In this document: positions 1 through 10,571 of the stretch, one piece after another | Numbering within the stretch: the first letter of the stretch is position 1 | How the letters are laid out: the number at the start of each line of letters is the position of its first letter | Assembly: GCF_958405895.1 (NCBI RefSeq) | Contig: NZ_CATZAR010000016.1 | Length of the DNA stretch: 64,000 nucleotides | Reading direction: 5' to 3' (one strand) | Origin: Ralstonia thomasii | GTDB taxonomy: Bacteria > Pseudomonadota > Gammaproteobacteria > Burkholderiales > Burkholderiaceae | Notes under the pieces: generated by a model | The model's input: the letters and a program-made list of their open reading frames with translations, nothing else | Database searches by the model: none | What the model was told of the DNA's origin: nothing | Made by a program: the position numbers and the translations under genes

Positions 1-136
1 GAAGAAGGAACATCAGCGCACCGCTGGCACGGTGCAGGATGGACACCTTACCGGCCCAGGGCAAGCGGTAGCGGGCGATGTCGCCCAAACCGATGTTCCT
101 GTATACCGGCCTGGCTTTCTTGATGGCTTCTGCCAT
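1..136 (-). CDS. sdhC: Succinate dehydrogenase cytochrome b556 subunit, 5' part only
   Basis: This is the N-terminal 45 codons of the membrane anchor SdhC, read on the minus strand and cut by the window edge. SdhC with SdhD holds haem b and the quinone site of complex II in the inner membrane. The visible protein starts MAEAIKKARPVYRNIGLGD and carries the SdhC signature SILHRASG at residues 32-39, whose Ser and Arg line the quinone pocket in characterised homologues. The first transmembrane helix begins at the edge. The gene runs away from the GntR/mdh block, as expected for the first gene of an sdhCDAB operon. Confidence 0.9.
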   Translation of the reverse strand, partial: MAEAIKKARPVYRNIGLGDIARYRLPWAGKVSILHRASGALMFLL

Positions 137-408
137 GGTCAGACCCCAATTGGCTAATCAACAAACAAAACAGCTTTGCACAAATCCGCGAGATTTTAGC
201 GCGCTTTTGTTGCGCAGCGCACCATAAATTCCATGCGATGCGCTCCACTTTTGTGCTTCCTGCCCTCGCCAGCCAGTGGCGTGATACGGGGGCCGATTGT
301 CCTCTCTACACCGCCTTCATGACGCGCAATACGCTGTTGCGCGCCGCACAAATCAAGACGCAGCCGAAGCGGCGACGGCCCGCATGAATCGGGCCCGGCG
401 ACGCGTCA

Positions 409-1218
409 TTAATTCAATTCGTTCTGGTAGTAGTGCCGCGTCGTGACGTACAGGCCACGGCGTATCTCCACCGGTTTGTCGCCGAACGTATGCGACACGC
501 GCTCCACTGACAGCAGCGGCGATTCAGCGGCCACCGACAGCAACTCCGCCGTGGTCGGGTCAGCGGCCACCGCACGGATGCGCTCGGTGGCACGCAACAT
601 GCGCACGCCAAACTCCGCCTCGAAAAATGCGTACATCGGACCCTTCCACTCGGTCAGCTTTTCAGCCGTCAGCCCTTTGAAGCTCGCCCCCGGCAACCAG
701 ATTTCCTCCAGCACGGTCGGCTCACCCGAAAAGAACAGGATGCGGCGGATCTGCACGACGCTGTCACCGGCCTTGAGCTCGAGCAGACGGGCGATCTCAG
801 CCGGGGCGCGCATGCGCTTGCACTCCAGCACACGGCTGCTGGGATAGTGCTGCTCGCCCTGCTCCGGCATCAGACGCAAGAAACGGAACTGCACCCCTTC
901 TTCGTAATGCGTGGTAACGAAGGTGCCCTTGCCCTGGCGCCGCGCGACCAGGTTTTCTGCCGCCAATTCGTCGATCGCCTTGCGCACGGTCCCCTGGCTG
1001 ACCTTGTAGCGGGCCGCCAACTCCATCTCACTGGGGATCATCTCGCCGGGCTTCCACTCGCCGGCCTGCAAGCTTTGCAGGATCAGCGTCTTGATCTGCT
1101 GATACAGCGGGCTGAACGTGGGAGAGCCGCCTGCGCCGCCCGCAGAAGCGGGCGATGCGCCGCCTTCGCCGCCTGAAGGCGGCATCGCAGCGGATAGAGG
1201 GCTTGGCGTGCTCGACAT
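409..1218 (-). CDS. GntR/HutC-family transcriptional regulator with UTRA domain
   Basis: A 269-residue regulator. After a flexible Ala/Gly/Ser/Pro-rich N-terminus of about 35 residues comes a GntR winged helix (about residues 36-105, with LAARYKVSQGTVRKAIDEL as the recognition part and RQGKGTFV as the wing). A UTRA effector domain fills the C-terminal half. An in-frame ATG lies six codons further upstream; I chose the internal ATG at 1218 because it begins a more usual GntR N-terminus, but either could be used. The gene sits between sdhC and mdh, divergent from mdh. A perfect palindrome 55-75 bp upstream suggests autoregulation and control of TCA-cycle genes. The effector is unknown; UTRA domains bind small metabolites such as organic acids, sugars or histidine derivatives. 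Confidence 0.88.
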   Translation of the reverse strand: MSSTPSPLSAAMPPSGGEGGASPASAGGAGGSPTFSPLYQQIKTLILQSLQAGEWKPGEMIPSEMELAARYKVSQGTVRKAIDELAAENLVARRQGKGTFVTTHYEEGVQFRFLRLMPEQGEQHYPSSRVLECKRMRAPAEIARLLELKAGDSVVQIRRILFFSGEPTVLEEIWLPGASFKGLTAEKLTEWKGPMYAFFEAEFGVRMLRATERIRAVAADPTTAELLSVAAESPLLSVERVSHTFGDKPVEIRRGLYVTTRHYYQNELN

Positions 1219-1270
1219 AACCGCCGATTTCACCACAAAAGCGACAAAGGCGTCCAGCCCGTTTATAGAA

Positions 1271-1293
1271 TGTCTTATGTCTTATATAAGACA
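1271..1293. promoter_or_regulatory. Putative GntR operator: perfect 16-bp palindrome plus an extra half-site
   Basis: The stretch 1278-1293 reads TGTCTTATATAAGACA, a perfect dyad. It is preceded at 1271-1277 by a further direct copy of TGTCTTA. It lies in the divergent region between the GntR gene and mdh, next to a good -35 box for mdh and over the likely promoter of the regulator. The size and AT-rich centre fit a GntR-family site. Binding by the neighbouring regulator is inferred from position. Confidence 0.7.
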
Positions 1294-1302
1294 GAAGATT
1301 CA

Positions 1303-1332
1303 TTGACTTTCTAGCAAGGCCCGACCTACACT
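1303..1332 (+). promoter_or_regulatory. Candidate sigma-70 promoter for mdh
   Basis: TTGACT at 1303-1308 is followed after 18 bp by TACACT at 1327-1332. This is a plausible housekeeping promoter starting 10 bp after the palindrome. Transcription from it would give mdh a leader of roughly 230 nt. I see no clear riboswitch or ORF in the leader. The region 1219-1570 otherwise holds only this promoter and the operator. Confidence 0.45.
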
Positions 1333-1570
1333 CGCGCCTGTTCCGGGCGACGGCCCACACACACGCCACGACGACGCCAAGGTCAATCGCACGTGTGTTT
1401 CCACATCGTCATGCGGACGCAGTAAACTGCGAGGCTCTTGCCGATTCTGAGCCGACCGCCCACGAGGCGCCGACCGTTGCCGGCAATGCCTGCGAAGCTG
1501 CACGGACATCCCGCCCGGATGCCCGCCGCACGCAGTGCGATCCGCTTTCACTACCGTTTGGAGAGTTCTC

Positions 1571-2557
1571 ATGGCAAAAGCACCCATGCGCGTCGCAGTG
1601 ACCGGCGCTGCTGGACAGATCGGTTACGCCCTACTGTTCCGCATCGCCGCCGGCGAAATGCTGGGCAAGGATCAGCCCGTCATCCTGCAACTGCTGGAAA
1701 TCCCCGATGAGAAGGCCCAGAAGGCGCTCAAGGGTGTGATGATGGAGATCGAAGACTGCGCCTTCCCGCTGCTGGCTGGCATGCAAGCGCATTCCGACCC
1801 GATGACCGCGTTCAAGGACGTCGACGTGGCCCTGCTGGTGGGCGCCCGCCCCCGCGGCCCGGGCATGGAGCGCGCGGACCTGCTGTCGGCCAACGCCCAG
1901 ATCTTCACGGCGCAAGGCAGGGCACTCAACGCCGTTGCCTCGCGCAACGTGAAGGTGCTGGTGGTCGGCAACCCGGCCAACACCAACGCCTACATCGCCA
2001 TGAAGTCGGCGCCGGACCTGCCGCGCGAGAACTTCACCGCCATGCTGCGCCTGGACCACAACCGCGCCCTGTCGCAGATCGCCGCCAAGACCGGCAAGCC
2101 CGTGTCGAGCATCGAAAAGCTGTTCGTGTGGGGCAACCACAGCCCGACGATGTACGCCGACTACCGCTACGCCACCATCGACGGCAAGAGCGTCAAGGAC
2201 ATGATCAACGACCCGGTGTGGAACAACGACGTGTTCCTGCCGACCGTTGGCAAGCGCGGCGCCGCCATCATCGAAGCGCGCGGGCTGTCGTCGGCGGCTT
2301 CGGCTGCCAATGCCGCCATCGACCACGTGCGTGACTGGGTGCTCGGTACCAACGGCAAGATCGTCACGATGGGCATCCCGTCGAACGGCGAATACGGCAT
2401 TCCGAAGGACGTGATGTTCGGCTTCCCGGTCACCACCGAGAACGGCAAGTACAAGATCGTCGAAGGCCTGGAAATCGACGAGTACAGCCAAGGCAAGATC
2501 AAGATCACGCTCGACGAGCTGGAAGGCGAGCGTGCAGGCGTGCAGCATCTGCTGTAA
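1571..2557 (+). CDS. mdh: Malate dehydrogenase
   Basis: A 328-residue cytosolic NAD-dependent malate dehydrogenase of the TCA cycle (malate to oxaloacetate). The nucleotide-binding loop is TGAAGQIGY (residues 11-19). The mobile loop [14 protein letters not shown] carries the substrate arginines, [10 protein letters not shown] follows, LRLDHNR holds the catalytic Asp region, and [10 protein letters not shown] holds the catalytic His. Length matches the roughly 328-residue type-2 MDH class. The ATG at 1571 is preferred over an in-frame ATG at 1535 because [15 protein letters not shown] is the family N-terminus and a purine-rich GAGAG lies just upstream. A strong terminator follows, so the gene is probably monocistronic. 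Confidence 0.97.
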
Positions 2558-2572
2558 TCCGCATGATCTAAG

Positions 2573-2614
2573 AAAAAACCGGAGCGGATCGGCAGCGAAC
2601 CCTCCGGTTTTTTT
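2573..2614. terminator. Intrinsic terminator after mdh
   Basis: AAAAAACCGGAG (2573-2584) pairs with CTCCGGTTTTTT further right. The loop is about 17 nt and the hairpin ends in a T-run to 2614. With an A-run on the left it could work in both directions, but only mdh reads into it. Confidence 0.9.
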
Positions 2615-2643
2615 ACACCCGCATTTCGAACAAGACACAGGCG

Positions 2644-3654
2644 TTGCTAGCGCCGACCAACGGATACCACCCCGTGCACCCCACCGAGGTTTTGTTCCAG
2701 GACGATGCCCTGCCGGCCCAATTGCCGGTCTGCGACCACTACGCGGGCGCAGAAAAACTGATGCGCAAGTCGCTCGCCCTGCAACAAGCCCTTGGCCCCG
2801 TTTTCGATATCACGTTTGACTGCGAAGATGGCGCCGCCGTCGGCCAGGAACGTGCGCACGCCGAACTGGCCGCCGCACTCATCAATAGTGACGACAACCG
2901 CTTCAACCGCGTCGGCGTACGCATCCACGATCCGAACCACGATGCGTGGACGCATGACGTCGACATCCTTGTGGGCCTTGCCGGCCGCCGCCTCGCCTAC
3001 GTGACCGTGCCAAAGATACGTGACGTCGTGGAAGTGGCGCGCGTGACCGATCGCGTCAACCAGGCCGCCAAGGCAGCCGGCATTGCGAGGCACCTGCCGA
3101 TCCACGTGCTGATCGAAACGCATGGCGGGCTGGCGCAGGTGTTCGATATCGCCGCGCTGGTGCAGGTGGAATGCCTGAGTTTTGGCCTCATGGATTTCGT
3201 TTCAGCCCACAACGGTGCGATTCCAGGCGCGGCGATGGGCTCGCCCGAGCAGTTCGAACATCCGCTGATCCGCCGCGCGCTTGCCGAGATTTCGGCCGCG
3301 TGCCACGCGCACGGCAAGGTGCCGTCGCACAACGTCAGCACCGATATCAAGCACCCGGACCGCGCCGGCGCCGATGCCGCGCGTGCCCGCAACGAGTTCG
3401 GCTATCTGCGCAAGTGGAGCATCCATCCCGATCAGATCGCGCCGATCGTTTCCGCATTCCGCCCATCGCACGAAGAAGTGACACAAGCGAGCGCCATTCT
3501 GGCGGCTGCGCAGGATGCCTCGTGGGGACCGATCCAACATGAAGGCCGGCTGCATGACCGCGCGAGCTATCGCTATTGGTGGGCCGTGCTGCAGCGCGCG
3601 CACACGACCGGTGTGGAGTTGCCGGCCAACGCCGTCGCGCGATTCTTCGCGTGA
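2644..3654 (+). CDS. CitE-like HpcH/HpaI aldolase/citrate lyase family protein (CoA-ester lyase)
   Basis: A 336-residue TIM-barrel lyase of the CitE/malyl-CoA lyase group. Visible family motifs are FDCEDGAAVGQE (about residue 57), the VRIHDPNHD strand, VTVPKIRDVVEV, and IHVLIETHGGLAQVFDIAAL followed by LSFGLMDFVSAH, which should supply the acidic Mg ligands. The start is a TTG at 2644 without a strong Shine-Dalgarno; a GTG at 2674 is possible but would remove conserved-looking sequence. It lies 23 bp upstream of prpB and is probably co-transcribed with it. Likely substrates are malyl-, citramalyl- or similar CoA esters. There are no CitD or CitF genes nearby, so it is not part of a classical citrate lyase. 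Confidence 0.82.
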   Translation: MLAPTNGYHPVHPTEVLFQDDALPAQLPVCDHYAGAEKLMRKSLALQQALGPVFDITFDCEDGAAVGQERAHAELAAALINSDDNRFNRVGVRIHDPNHDAWTHDVDILVGLAGRRLAYVTVPKIRDVVEVARVTDRVNQAAKAAGIARHLPIHVLIETHGGLAQVFDIAALVQVECLSFGLMDFVSAHNGAIPGAAMGSPEQFEHPLIRRALAEISAACHAHGKVPSHNVSTDIKHPDRAGADAARARNEFGYLRKWSIHPDQIAPIVSAFRPSHEEVTQASAILAAAQDASWGPIQHEGRLHDRASYRYWWAVLQRAHTTGVELPANAVARFFA

Positions 3655-3677
3655 CAGCCACAGAGAGGAGATTCGCC

Positions 3678-4574
3678 ATGATGGCAAATACCCATGCCAG
3701 TGCAGGCGCCCGCTTCCGCCAGGCGCTGGTCGATGAGTCGCCGCTGCAGGTGGTCGGCACCATCAACGCCAACCACGCGCTGCTGGCCAAGCGCGCCGGC
3801 TATCGCGCGATCTACCTGTCGGGCGGCGGCGTGGCAGCTGGTTCGCTGGGCTTGCCGGACCTCGGCATATCGGGCCTGGACGACGTTTTGACCGACGTCC
3901 GCCGCATCACCGATGTATGCGACGTACCGCTGCTGGTAGATGTCGACACGGGCTTCGGCGCTTCCGCCTTCAACGTGGCACGCACGACCAAGTCACTCAT
4001 CAAGTTTGGCGCAGCGGCCATGCACATTGAAGACCAGGTCGGCGCCAAGCGCTGCGGCCATCGCCCCAACAAGGAGATCGTTTCTAAGGACGAAATGGTC
4101 GATCGCATCAAGGCTGCCTTAGATGCCCGCACCGACGCGAGCTTTGTCGTCATGGCCCGCACCGATGCGCTGGCCGTCGAAGGGTTCGACCGCGCCCTGG
4201 AACGCGCCGTGGCCTGCGTGGAAGCTGGTGCGGACGCGATCTTTCCCGAGGCGATGACGGAACTGTCGATGTACCGGAAGTTTGTCGACGCGGTAAAGGT
4301 GCCGGTGCTAGCCAACATCACCGAATTTGGGCAGACGCCGCTTTTCACGCGCGATGAGCTGGCATCCGCAGGTGTGTCGATGATCCTGTATCCGCTATCG
4401 GCATTCCGCGCGATGAACAAGGCAGCGGAGAACGTCTACACCGCCATTCGTCGCGATGGCACGCAACAGAACGTCGTCGACACCATGCAGACGCGCATGG
4501 AACTCTACGACAGCATCGGTTACCACGACTACGAAGCCAAGCTGGACGCGCTGTTCGCACAGAACCGCGGATGA
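3678..4574 (+). CDS. prpB: Methylisocitrate lyase (isocitrate lyase superfamily)
   Basis: A 298-residue enzyme that in the methylcitrate cycle cleaves 2-methylisocitrate to pyruvate and succinate. The superfamily signature KRCGH with the catalytic Cys is visible (residues 119-123), as are INANHALLAKRAGYRAIYLSGGG near the N-terminus and the Mg-binding DVDTGFG. About 300 residues is PrpB size; true isocitrate lyases are over 400. The start at 3678 follows GAGAGGAG with good spacing; the longer reading frame upstream lacks family sequence. The usual partner prpC is not here and prpD survives only as a scar 850 bp downstream, so its present role is uncertain. Confidence 0.88.
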   Translation: MMANTHASAGARFRQALVDESPLQVVGTINANHALLAKRAGYRAIYLSGGGVAAGSLGLPDLGISGLDDVLTDVRRITDVCDVPLLVDVDTGFGASAFNVARTTKSLIKFGAAAMHIEDQVGAKRCGHRPNKEIVSKDEMVDRIKAALDARTDASFVVMARTDALAVEGFDRALERAVACVEAGADAIFPEAMTELSMYRKFVDAVKVPVLANITEFGQTPLFTRDELASAGVSMILYPLSAFRAMNKAAENVYTAIRRDGTQQNVVDTMQTRMELYDSIGYHDYEAKLDALFAQNRG

Positions 4575-4830
4575 ACCGGCCAGCATCCATACCAACACAA
4601 ACGAGGAGAACGGAAGGCAAAACCGCGGAGTAAGCTGCCTAGGAACGACCCAAAAAACGATGTTGATGCTTGCACGACACCCCCATTTGGCGGAGCGGTC
4701 GGGCCAGCATGTAACAGAACGTTGGGCACGGCGTCCAAATCGGTCAAAATACCGGCCGGTGTGCGAAATGCCGTGGCATTCCGTGGCCTGGCAGCCGCCT
4801 CCCCCAATCTGTCTTACCGAAGGAAACCCT

Positions 4831-5385
4831 ATGAACAAATTCATCGTCGGCGCCTGTGCTGGCGTTCTTTCGCTGGCTGCATCGCCATATGCAACCGCCC
4901 AGACTACGCCGGCAAAGCCGGCTGCCAAAAAGGCTCCGGCCAAGAAGAAGGTCACCAAAAAGGCTGCTCCTGTTGCCGCCGCCAAGCCCGAAGGCGTGCA
5001 ATGGAAGTGCGAACTCGGCAACGAGCTCTACATTACAGGCGACATGACGCGCGACCAGATCATCAAGCTGCACTGGAAGGGCAAGAACTACGACCTGCCG
5101 CGCCAGCTGACCCGCACCGGCGCCGACCGCTACTTTGACCAGAAGACGGGCTTCGACCTAGTGGTCATCCCGGCCAAGGCCATGCTGTTCGACCGCAACG
5201 AAGGCCACCGCCTGGCCGATGAATGCCAGACCGCCGAAATGGCTGCCGGCGCTCCGGCCCCGACGCAAGCCGGCGCCCTGCGCGCTCCGGCCGGCCTGCC
5301 GTTGATGATGCCGGACAGCCCGGCACCGGCACCGGCACCGGCACCGGCACCGGCACCGGGCACGGCCCAACCGGCCCAGCAGTAA
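4831..5385 (+). CDS. Secreted protein with Lys/Ala-rich linker, a possible MliC-like domain and a Pro-Ala tail
   Basis: A 184-residue protein with a typical signal peptide (MNKFIVGACAGVLSLAAS, likely cleaved after ATAQ). A K/A/P-rich linker follows (about residues 28-50), then a compact domain beginning WKCELGNELY and ending LADEC, then a Pro-Ala repeat tail. The domain has a WxC start, a TGADRY segment, and a second Cys some 70 residues later. This layout resembles MliC/PliC lysozyme inhibitors, but that is a guess from pattern only. The PA tail is encoded by about six GGCACC units near 5321-5357. The start at 4831 follows GAAGGAAA. The upstream gap 4575-4830 holds nothing I recognise. Confidence 0.65.
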   Translation: MNKFIVGACAGVLSLAASPYATAQTTPAKPAAKKAPAKKKVTKKAAPVAAAKPEGVQWKCELGNELYITGDMTRDQIIKLHWKGKNYDLPRQLTRTGADRYFDQKTGFDLVVIPAKAMLFDRNEGHRLADECQTAEMAAGAPAPTQAGALRAPAGLPLMMPDSPAPAPAPAPAPAPGTAQPAQQ

Positions 5386-5420
5386 CGCGCTGTCGCGCAA
5401 GAGGCCCACAGGAACCGCCC

Positions 5421-5819
5421 ATGTCCGCACCGTTTGCGAACATCCGCACGAATCCGGACAAGGTCATCGTCGACGATGTGACCTTGCATGGATGCGCCGG
5501 GCGCCTTGGGCCGGCCGTAACTGGAGCCGTCGAGCCGCATGGCACGATGGCTCCAGGCACCGCCCTCGCCGCCGCTCAGGCAATCGAGGCGCACCAAGAT
5601 ACCGTCGCCCGCGGCCAACGCACCCATGCGCTGCGCATGAAAATTGCCCGCGTGGACGACAAGCGTTTCACCACGAATGACCACGACGCCAAGAAGCGTT
5701 CGATCGCCCATGGCATCACCGCCCGCATCAACGGCGGCAAGGCGTTCGGCGGCGTCGTGGCGCAGTACCCGACCGGTCAGAAGCCATGTCGGTCAAGGCG
5801 TTTGCCGGTTTGTATGTGA
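5421..5819 (+). pseudogene. prpD: Remnant of 2-methylcitrate dehydratase prpD with large internal deletions
   Basis: An open frame of 132 codons that reads as separated pieces of PrpD, a protein of about 480 residues. The N-terminus MSAPFANIRTNPDKVIVD matches the PrpD start pattern. LGPAVTGAVEPHGTMAPGT matches the segment some 60-90 residues into PrpD. FTTNDHDAKKRSIAHG and QYPTGQK match the FT-x-YHDP-x-KRSIAN and YPxGHK segments close to the PrpD C-terminus. Around 300 residues of the core, including the active site, and the last 60-70 residues are missing, so it cannot be an active dehydratase. It lies between the secreted protein and acnA, downstream of prpB, and marks a decayed prp cluster. 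The frame is still open, so a short protein could be made. The match is from memory of the family. Confidence 0.75.
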
Positions 5820-5895
5820 TTTGATTTTGTCGATTTGATGTGTCCGCCAGGGGTGCCCGGCACCCCGTGCAATCCTCAAGCCTTGGAGTCATGCC

Positions 5896-8601
<2,706 letters not shown>

Positions 8602-8636
8602 GCCCTCAAGCCCCACGCTACGTTGGAGCAGACTGG

Positions 8637-8662
8637 AACCGGCTCTTCGGAGCCGGTTTTTT
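8637..8662 (+). terminator. Intrinsic terminator after acnA
   Basis: AACCGGCTC, a TTCG tetraloop and GAGCCGGTT form a nine-base-pair stem (8637-8658) followed by a T-run. This is a textbook Rho-independent terminator 35 bp after the acnA stop. Confidence 0.93.
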
Positions 8663-8818
8663 ATTGCCTGCCGAATCAAACAAGGTGACGTCGCTCCCCA
8701 ATCGGCGGGCAGGCTTTGGTACAGTGTGCCGAATAGGCCGCGTGATGTCTTCCCCCCCTTGGCAGCAAGCTCGCCGTCCGGCCTTGCCTGACCGTTTCAT
8801 TGCTGGAGTCCCCCACCC

Positions 8819-9100
8819 ATGGCCCAAGTGGTACTAGCGTTCATCGTCGTGGCGGCTGCCGTGTTCTACATCCTCGTCAAAGCACCGCAGACCGACGCCC
8901 CGATCCCGGCCCCGGCAGCGCCCGCTGTAGCGGCAGCGCCTGTGCCCCCGCCTCCGCCATTGGCAGCTTCCGCGCCGGTTGCCGAGCCACATCCGGCACC
9001 AGTCAACACACCGGCTGCATCCGAACCCACAGCGGTCTCCGTACCTGCGGCCGCAAGCAGCGCGGCAGCGGGAGCATCGGCGCCTGCGGCCAAGCCTTAA
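8819..9100 (+). CDS. Small single-pass membrane protein with Pro/Ala-rich tail, unrecognised
   Basis: A 93-residue protein with one N-terminal hydrophobic helix (residues 3-20, VVLAFIVVAAAVFYILV). The remaining 70 residues are almost entirely Ala, Pro, Ser and Val, with a PPPPP run. This looks like a membrane-anchored disordered tail facing the periplasm. GGAG lies about 12 bp before the ATG. No family is recognised. It is isolated between the acnA terminator and the DUF2863 gene. The coding case rests on the clean hydrophobic helix and the ribosome site, so confidence is moderate. Confidence 0.55.
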   Translation: MAQVVLAFIVVAAAVFYILVKAPQTDAPIPAPAAPAVAAAPVPPPPPLAASAPVAEPHPAPVNTPAASEPTAVSVPAAASSAAAGASAPAAKP

Positions 9101-9197
9101 CGTTTTTGCCCTATGGGTTTCGTAATAGGCGTCGCGCAGCGGCGTACAAGGGTAAAATGACGCCCCTTCATTCTTCCAACGAACGGTACGGCACAGC

Positions 9198-10409
9198 ATG
9201 GCAGGATTCCGCTCCAAGGCTCCCCAACGTCTTTCCCCCGATGCAGAACGGCTGGTAGCCGATGCGCTGGCGCTGGACGCGTCAGGCAGCCGCATCGAAG
9301 ACGTCTATTGGGAACAAAGGCTGTCCGAACGTCTTTCCCGGCTGCTCAAGAACGGCAGCCAGACCGCGCTCGACGCCGCGCTCGACCATCTTTTCAAGCA
9401 CAACGAGGAGGCCTCCGACGTGCTCGCCGAACAGGCCGAGACACTCGCCGAATCGGCCATCCTCAGTTCGGGTGGCGTCGAATATGACGCGTTGCTGATC
9501 GCAGCGCCCATCCTGGCACACACGCGCTACATGATCCCGTCGGGCACGATCAAGCCCGAGATGGCGCAGACGCTGCAGGTACACCTGCAGGCCCATGTGA
9601 TGGCCTCCAACGCTCGCGTAGCGCTGGCCCCTTACCTGTACAGCATCGATCAGCTGCCGCGCACGCATTCCGACACCTTTGCGCTCACGCACAAGCTGGC
9701 CGCCTATGCACTCTCTGGCCAACCCGCCAAGGTCGAATTGCGCGACATGCCCGAGACGGCGCCGATCCTGGCCGACCCGCGCTACCTGGTGGCAATCGTC
9801 GTGGCGCAGCACGGCCAAGCGCTGTTCCGCTGGCAGGAAGACGCCAAGGAGCACCACGCAGAGCGGTCCGCCTGCCTGGAGCAATGGCGCGAGCAGGTCA
9901 CGCCGACCATCTCCATGCTGATGCCCGGCTGCGAGTTCGACCTGCTTTTGCCGGACGCCTTCTTCCTGTCCTGCCGCGAGTCCGACAAGCAGATCCGCCC
10001 GCTGACCGTGCGTGCTGCCGTCAATTACCTGCAGGGCGCGCTCGATATGCCGGCCAACCGCTTTGGCGCCATCATCGGCGCCTTCGGTGAAGAACAGATC
10101 GAGGAATACCGCGTGGCCTTCACGGTGCGCGGTGAGAAAGACCTCATCTACGGCATCGTCTGGCCTGTCTATGGCCGCGACGGTGGCGCCACGGATGTCG
10201 CCGCAGAAGGTGAACCGGGCAGCCCGCTGGAGCAGATCTGCGATGAGTTGCGCGCCTGCGGCATCGAAGACATCTTCCGCCACGGCCAGCTCTTCGAACC
10301 GGAGTACTGCGAAGACTGCGGCGCGCCGCTCTATGCGGATCGCTCGGCCGAGATCGTCCACGCAGAAATGCCGGAAGACGCGCCGACACAGCAACCGCTG
10401 TTCCATTGA
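9198..10409 (+). CDS. DUF2863 family protein
   Basis: A 403-residue soluble protein that I recognise as the DUF2863 family of beta-proteobacteria; its function is unknown. It begins MAGFRSKAPQRLSPDAERLV, has an Ala/Leu-rich helical N-terminal half, and ends with a CEDCGAPLYADR segment (about residues 375-386) whose CxxC could bind a metal. No signal peptide or membrane segment is seen. The Shine-Dalgarno is weak. It is followed by a strong terminator and looks monocistronic. The C-terminal CxxCG element is the only obvious functional clue. Confidence 0.8.
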   Translation: MAGFRSKAPQRLSPDAERLVADALALDASGSRIEDVYWEQRLSERLSRLLKNGSQTALDAALDHLFKHNEEASDVLAEQAETLAESAILSSGGVEYDALLIAAPILAHTRYMIPSGTIKPEMAQTLQVHLQAHVMASNARVALAPYLYSIDQLPRTHSDTFALTHKLAAYALSGQPAKVELRDMPETAPILADPRYLVAIVVAQHGQALFRWQEDAKEHHAERSACLEQWREQVTPTISMLMPGCEFDLLLPDAFFLSCRESDKQIRPLTVRAAVNYLQGALDMPANRFGAIIGAFGEEQIEEYRVAFTVRGEKDLIYGIVWPVYGRDGGATDVAAEGEPGSPLEQICDELRACGIEDIFRHGQLFEPEYCEDCGAPLYADRSAEIVHAEMPEDAPTQQPLFH

Positions 10410-10427
10410 TCTGCGACGCACTTTGGC

Positions 10428-10454
10428 AAAGCCACCTTCGGGTGGCTTTTTTAT
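10428..10454 (+). terminator. Intrinsic terminator after the DUF2863 gene
   Basis: AAAGCCACC (10428-10436), a TTCG loop and GGTGGCTTTTTT form a compact nine-base-pair stem with a T-run. Confidence 0.92.
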
Positions 10455-10571
10455 TGCTCCGCCATCGTTCATATTGATTGTCGGTTTGCGTCGCACGCGC
10501 CCAACCGGGCTGCGGCACAATGACGATCTTCCGCCACATGGCATCACCGCCCGAACCCCAGGAGCCTCTCG

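Noticed and set aside
238..387. A 49-codon plus-strand frame in the sdhC-GntR gap
   Set aside because: It has an ATG and stop, but no ribosome site, no recognisable motif and an Arg-rich end typical of GC-rich random frames. The gap also contains a six-base-pair hairpin at 377-395 without a T-run, which I do not call a terminator.
1631..2638. A 335-codon frame antisense to mdh
   Set aside because: Shadow frame; mdh on the plus strand carries all expected motifs.
3202..3790. Minus-strand frames opposite the CitE-like gene and prpB
   Set aside because: They are opposite well-supported genes and show shadow composition.
5321..5357. GGCACC repeat as a phase-variation switch or CRISPR-like array
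   Set aside because: Six-base units keep the reading frame, and there are no spacers. It simply encodes a Pro-Ala tail.
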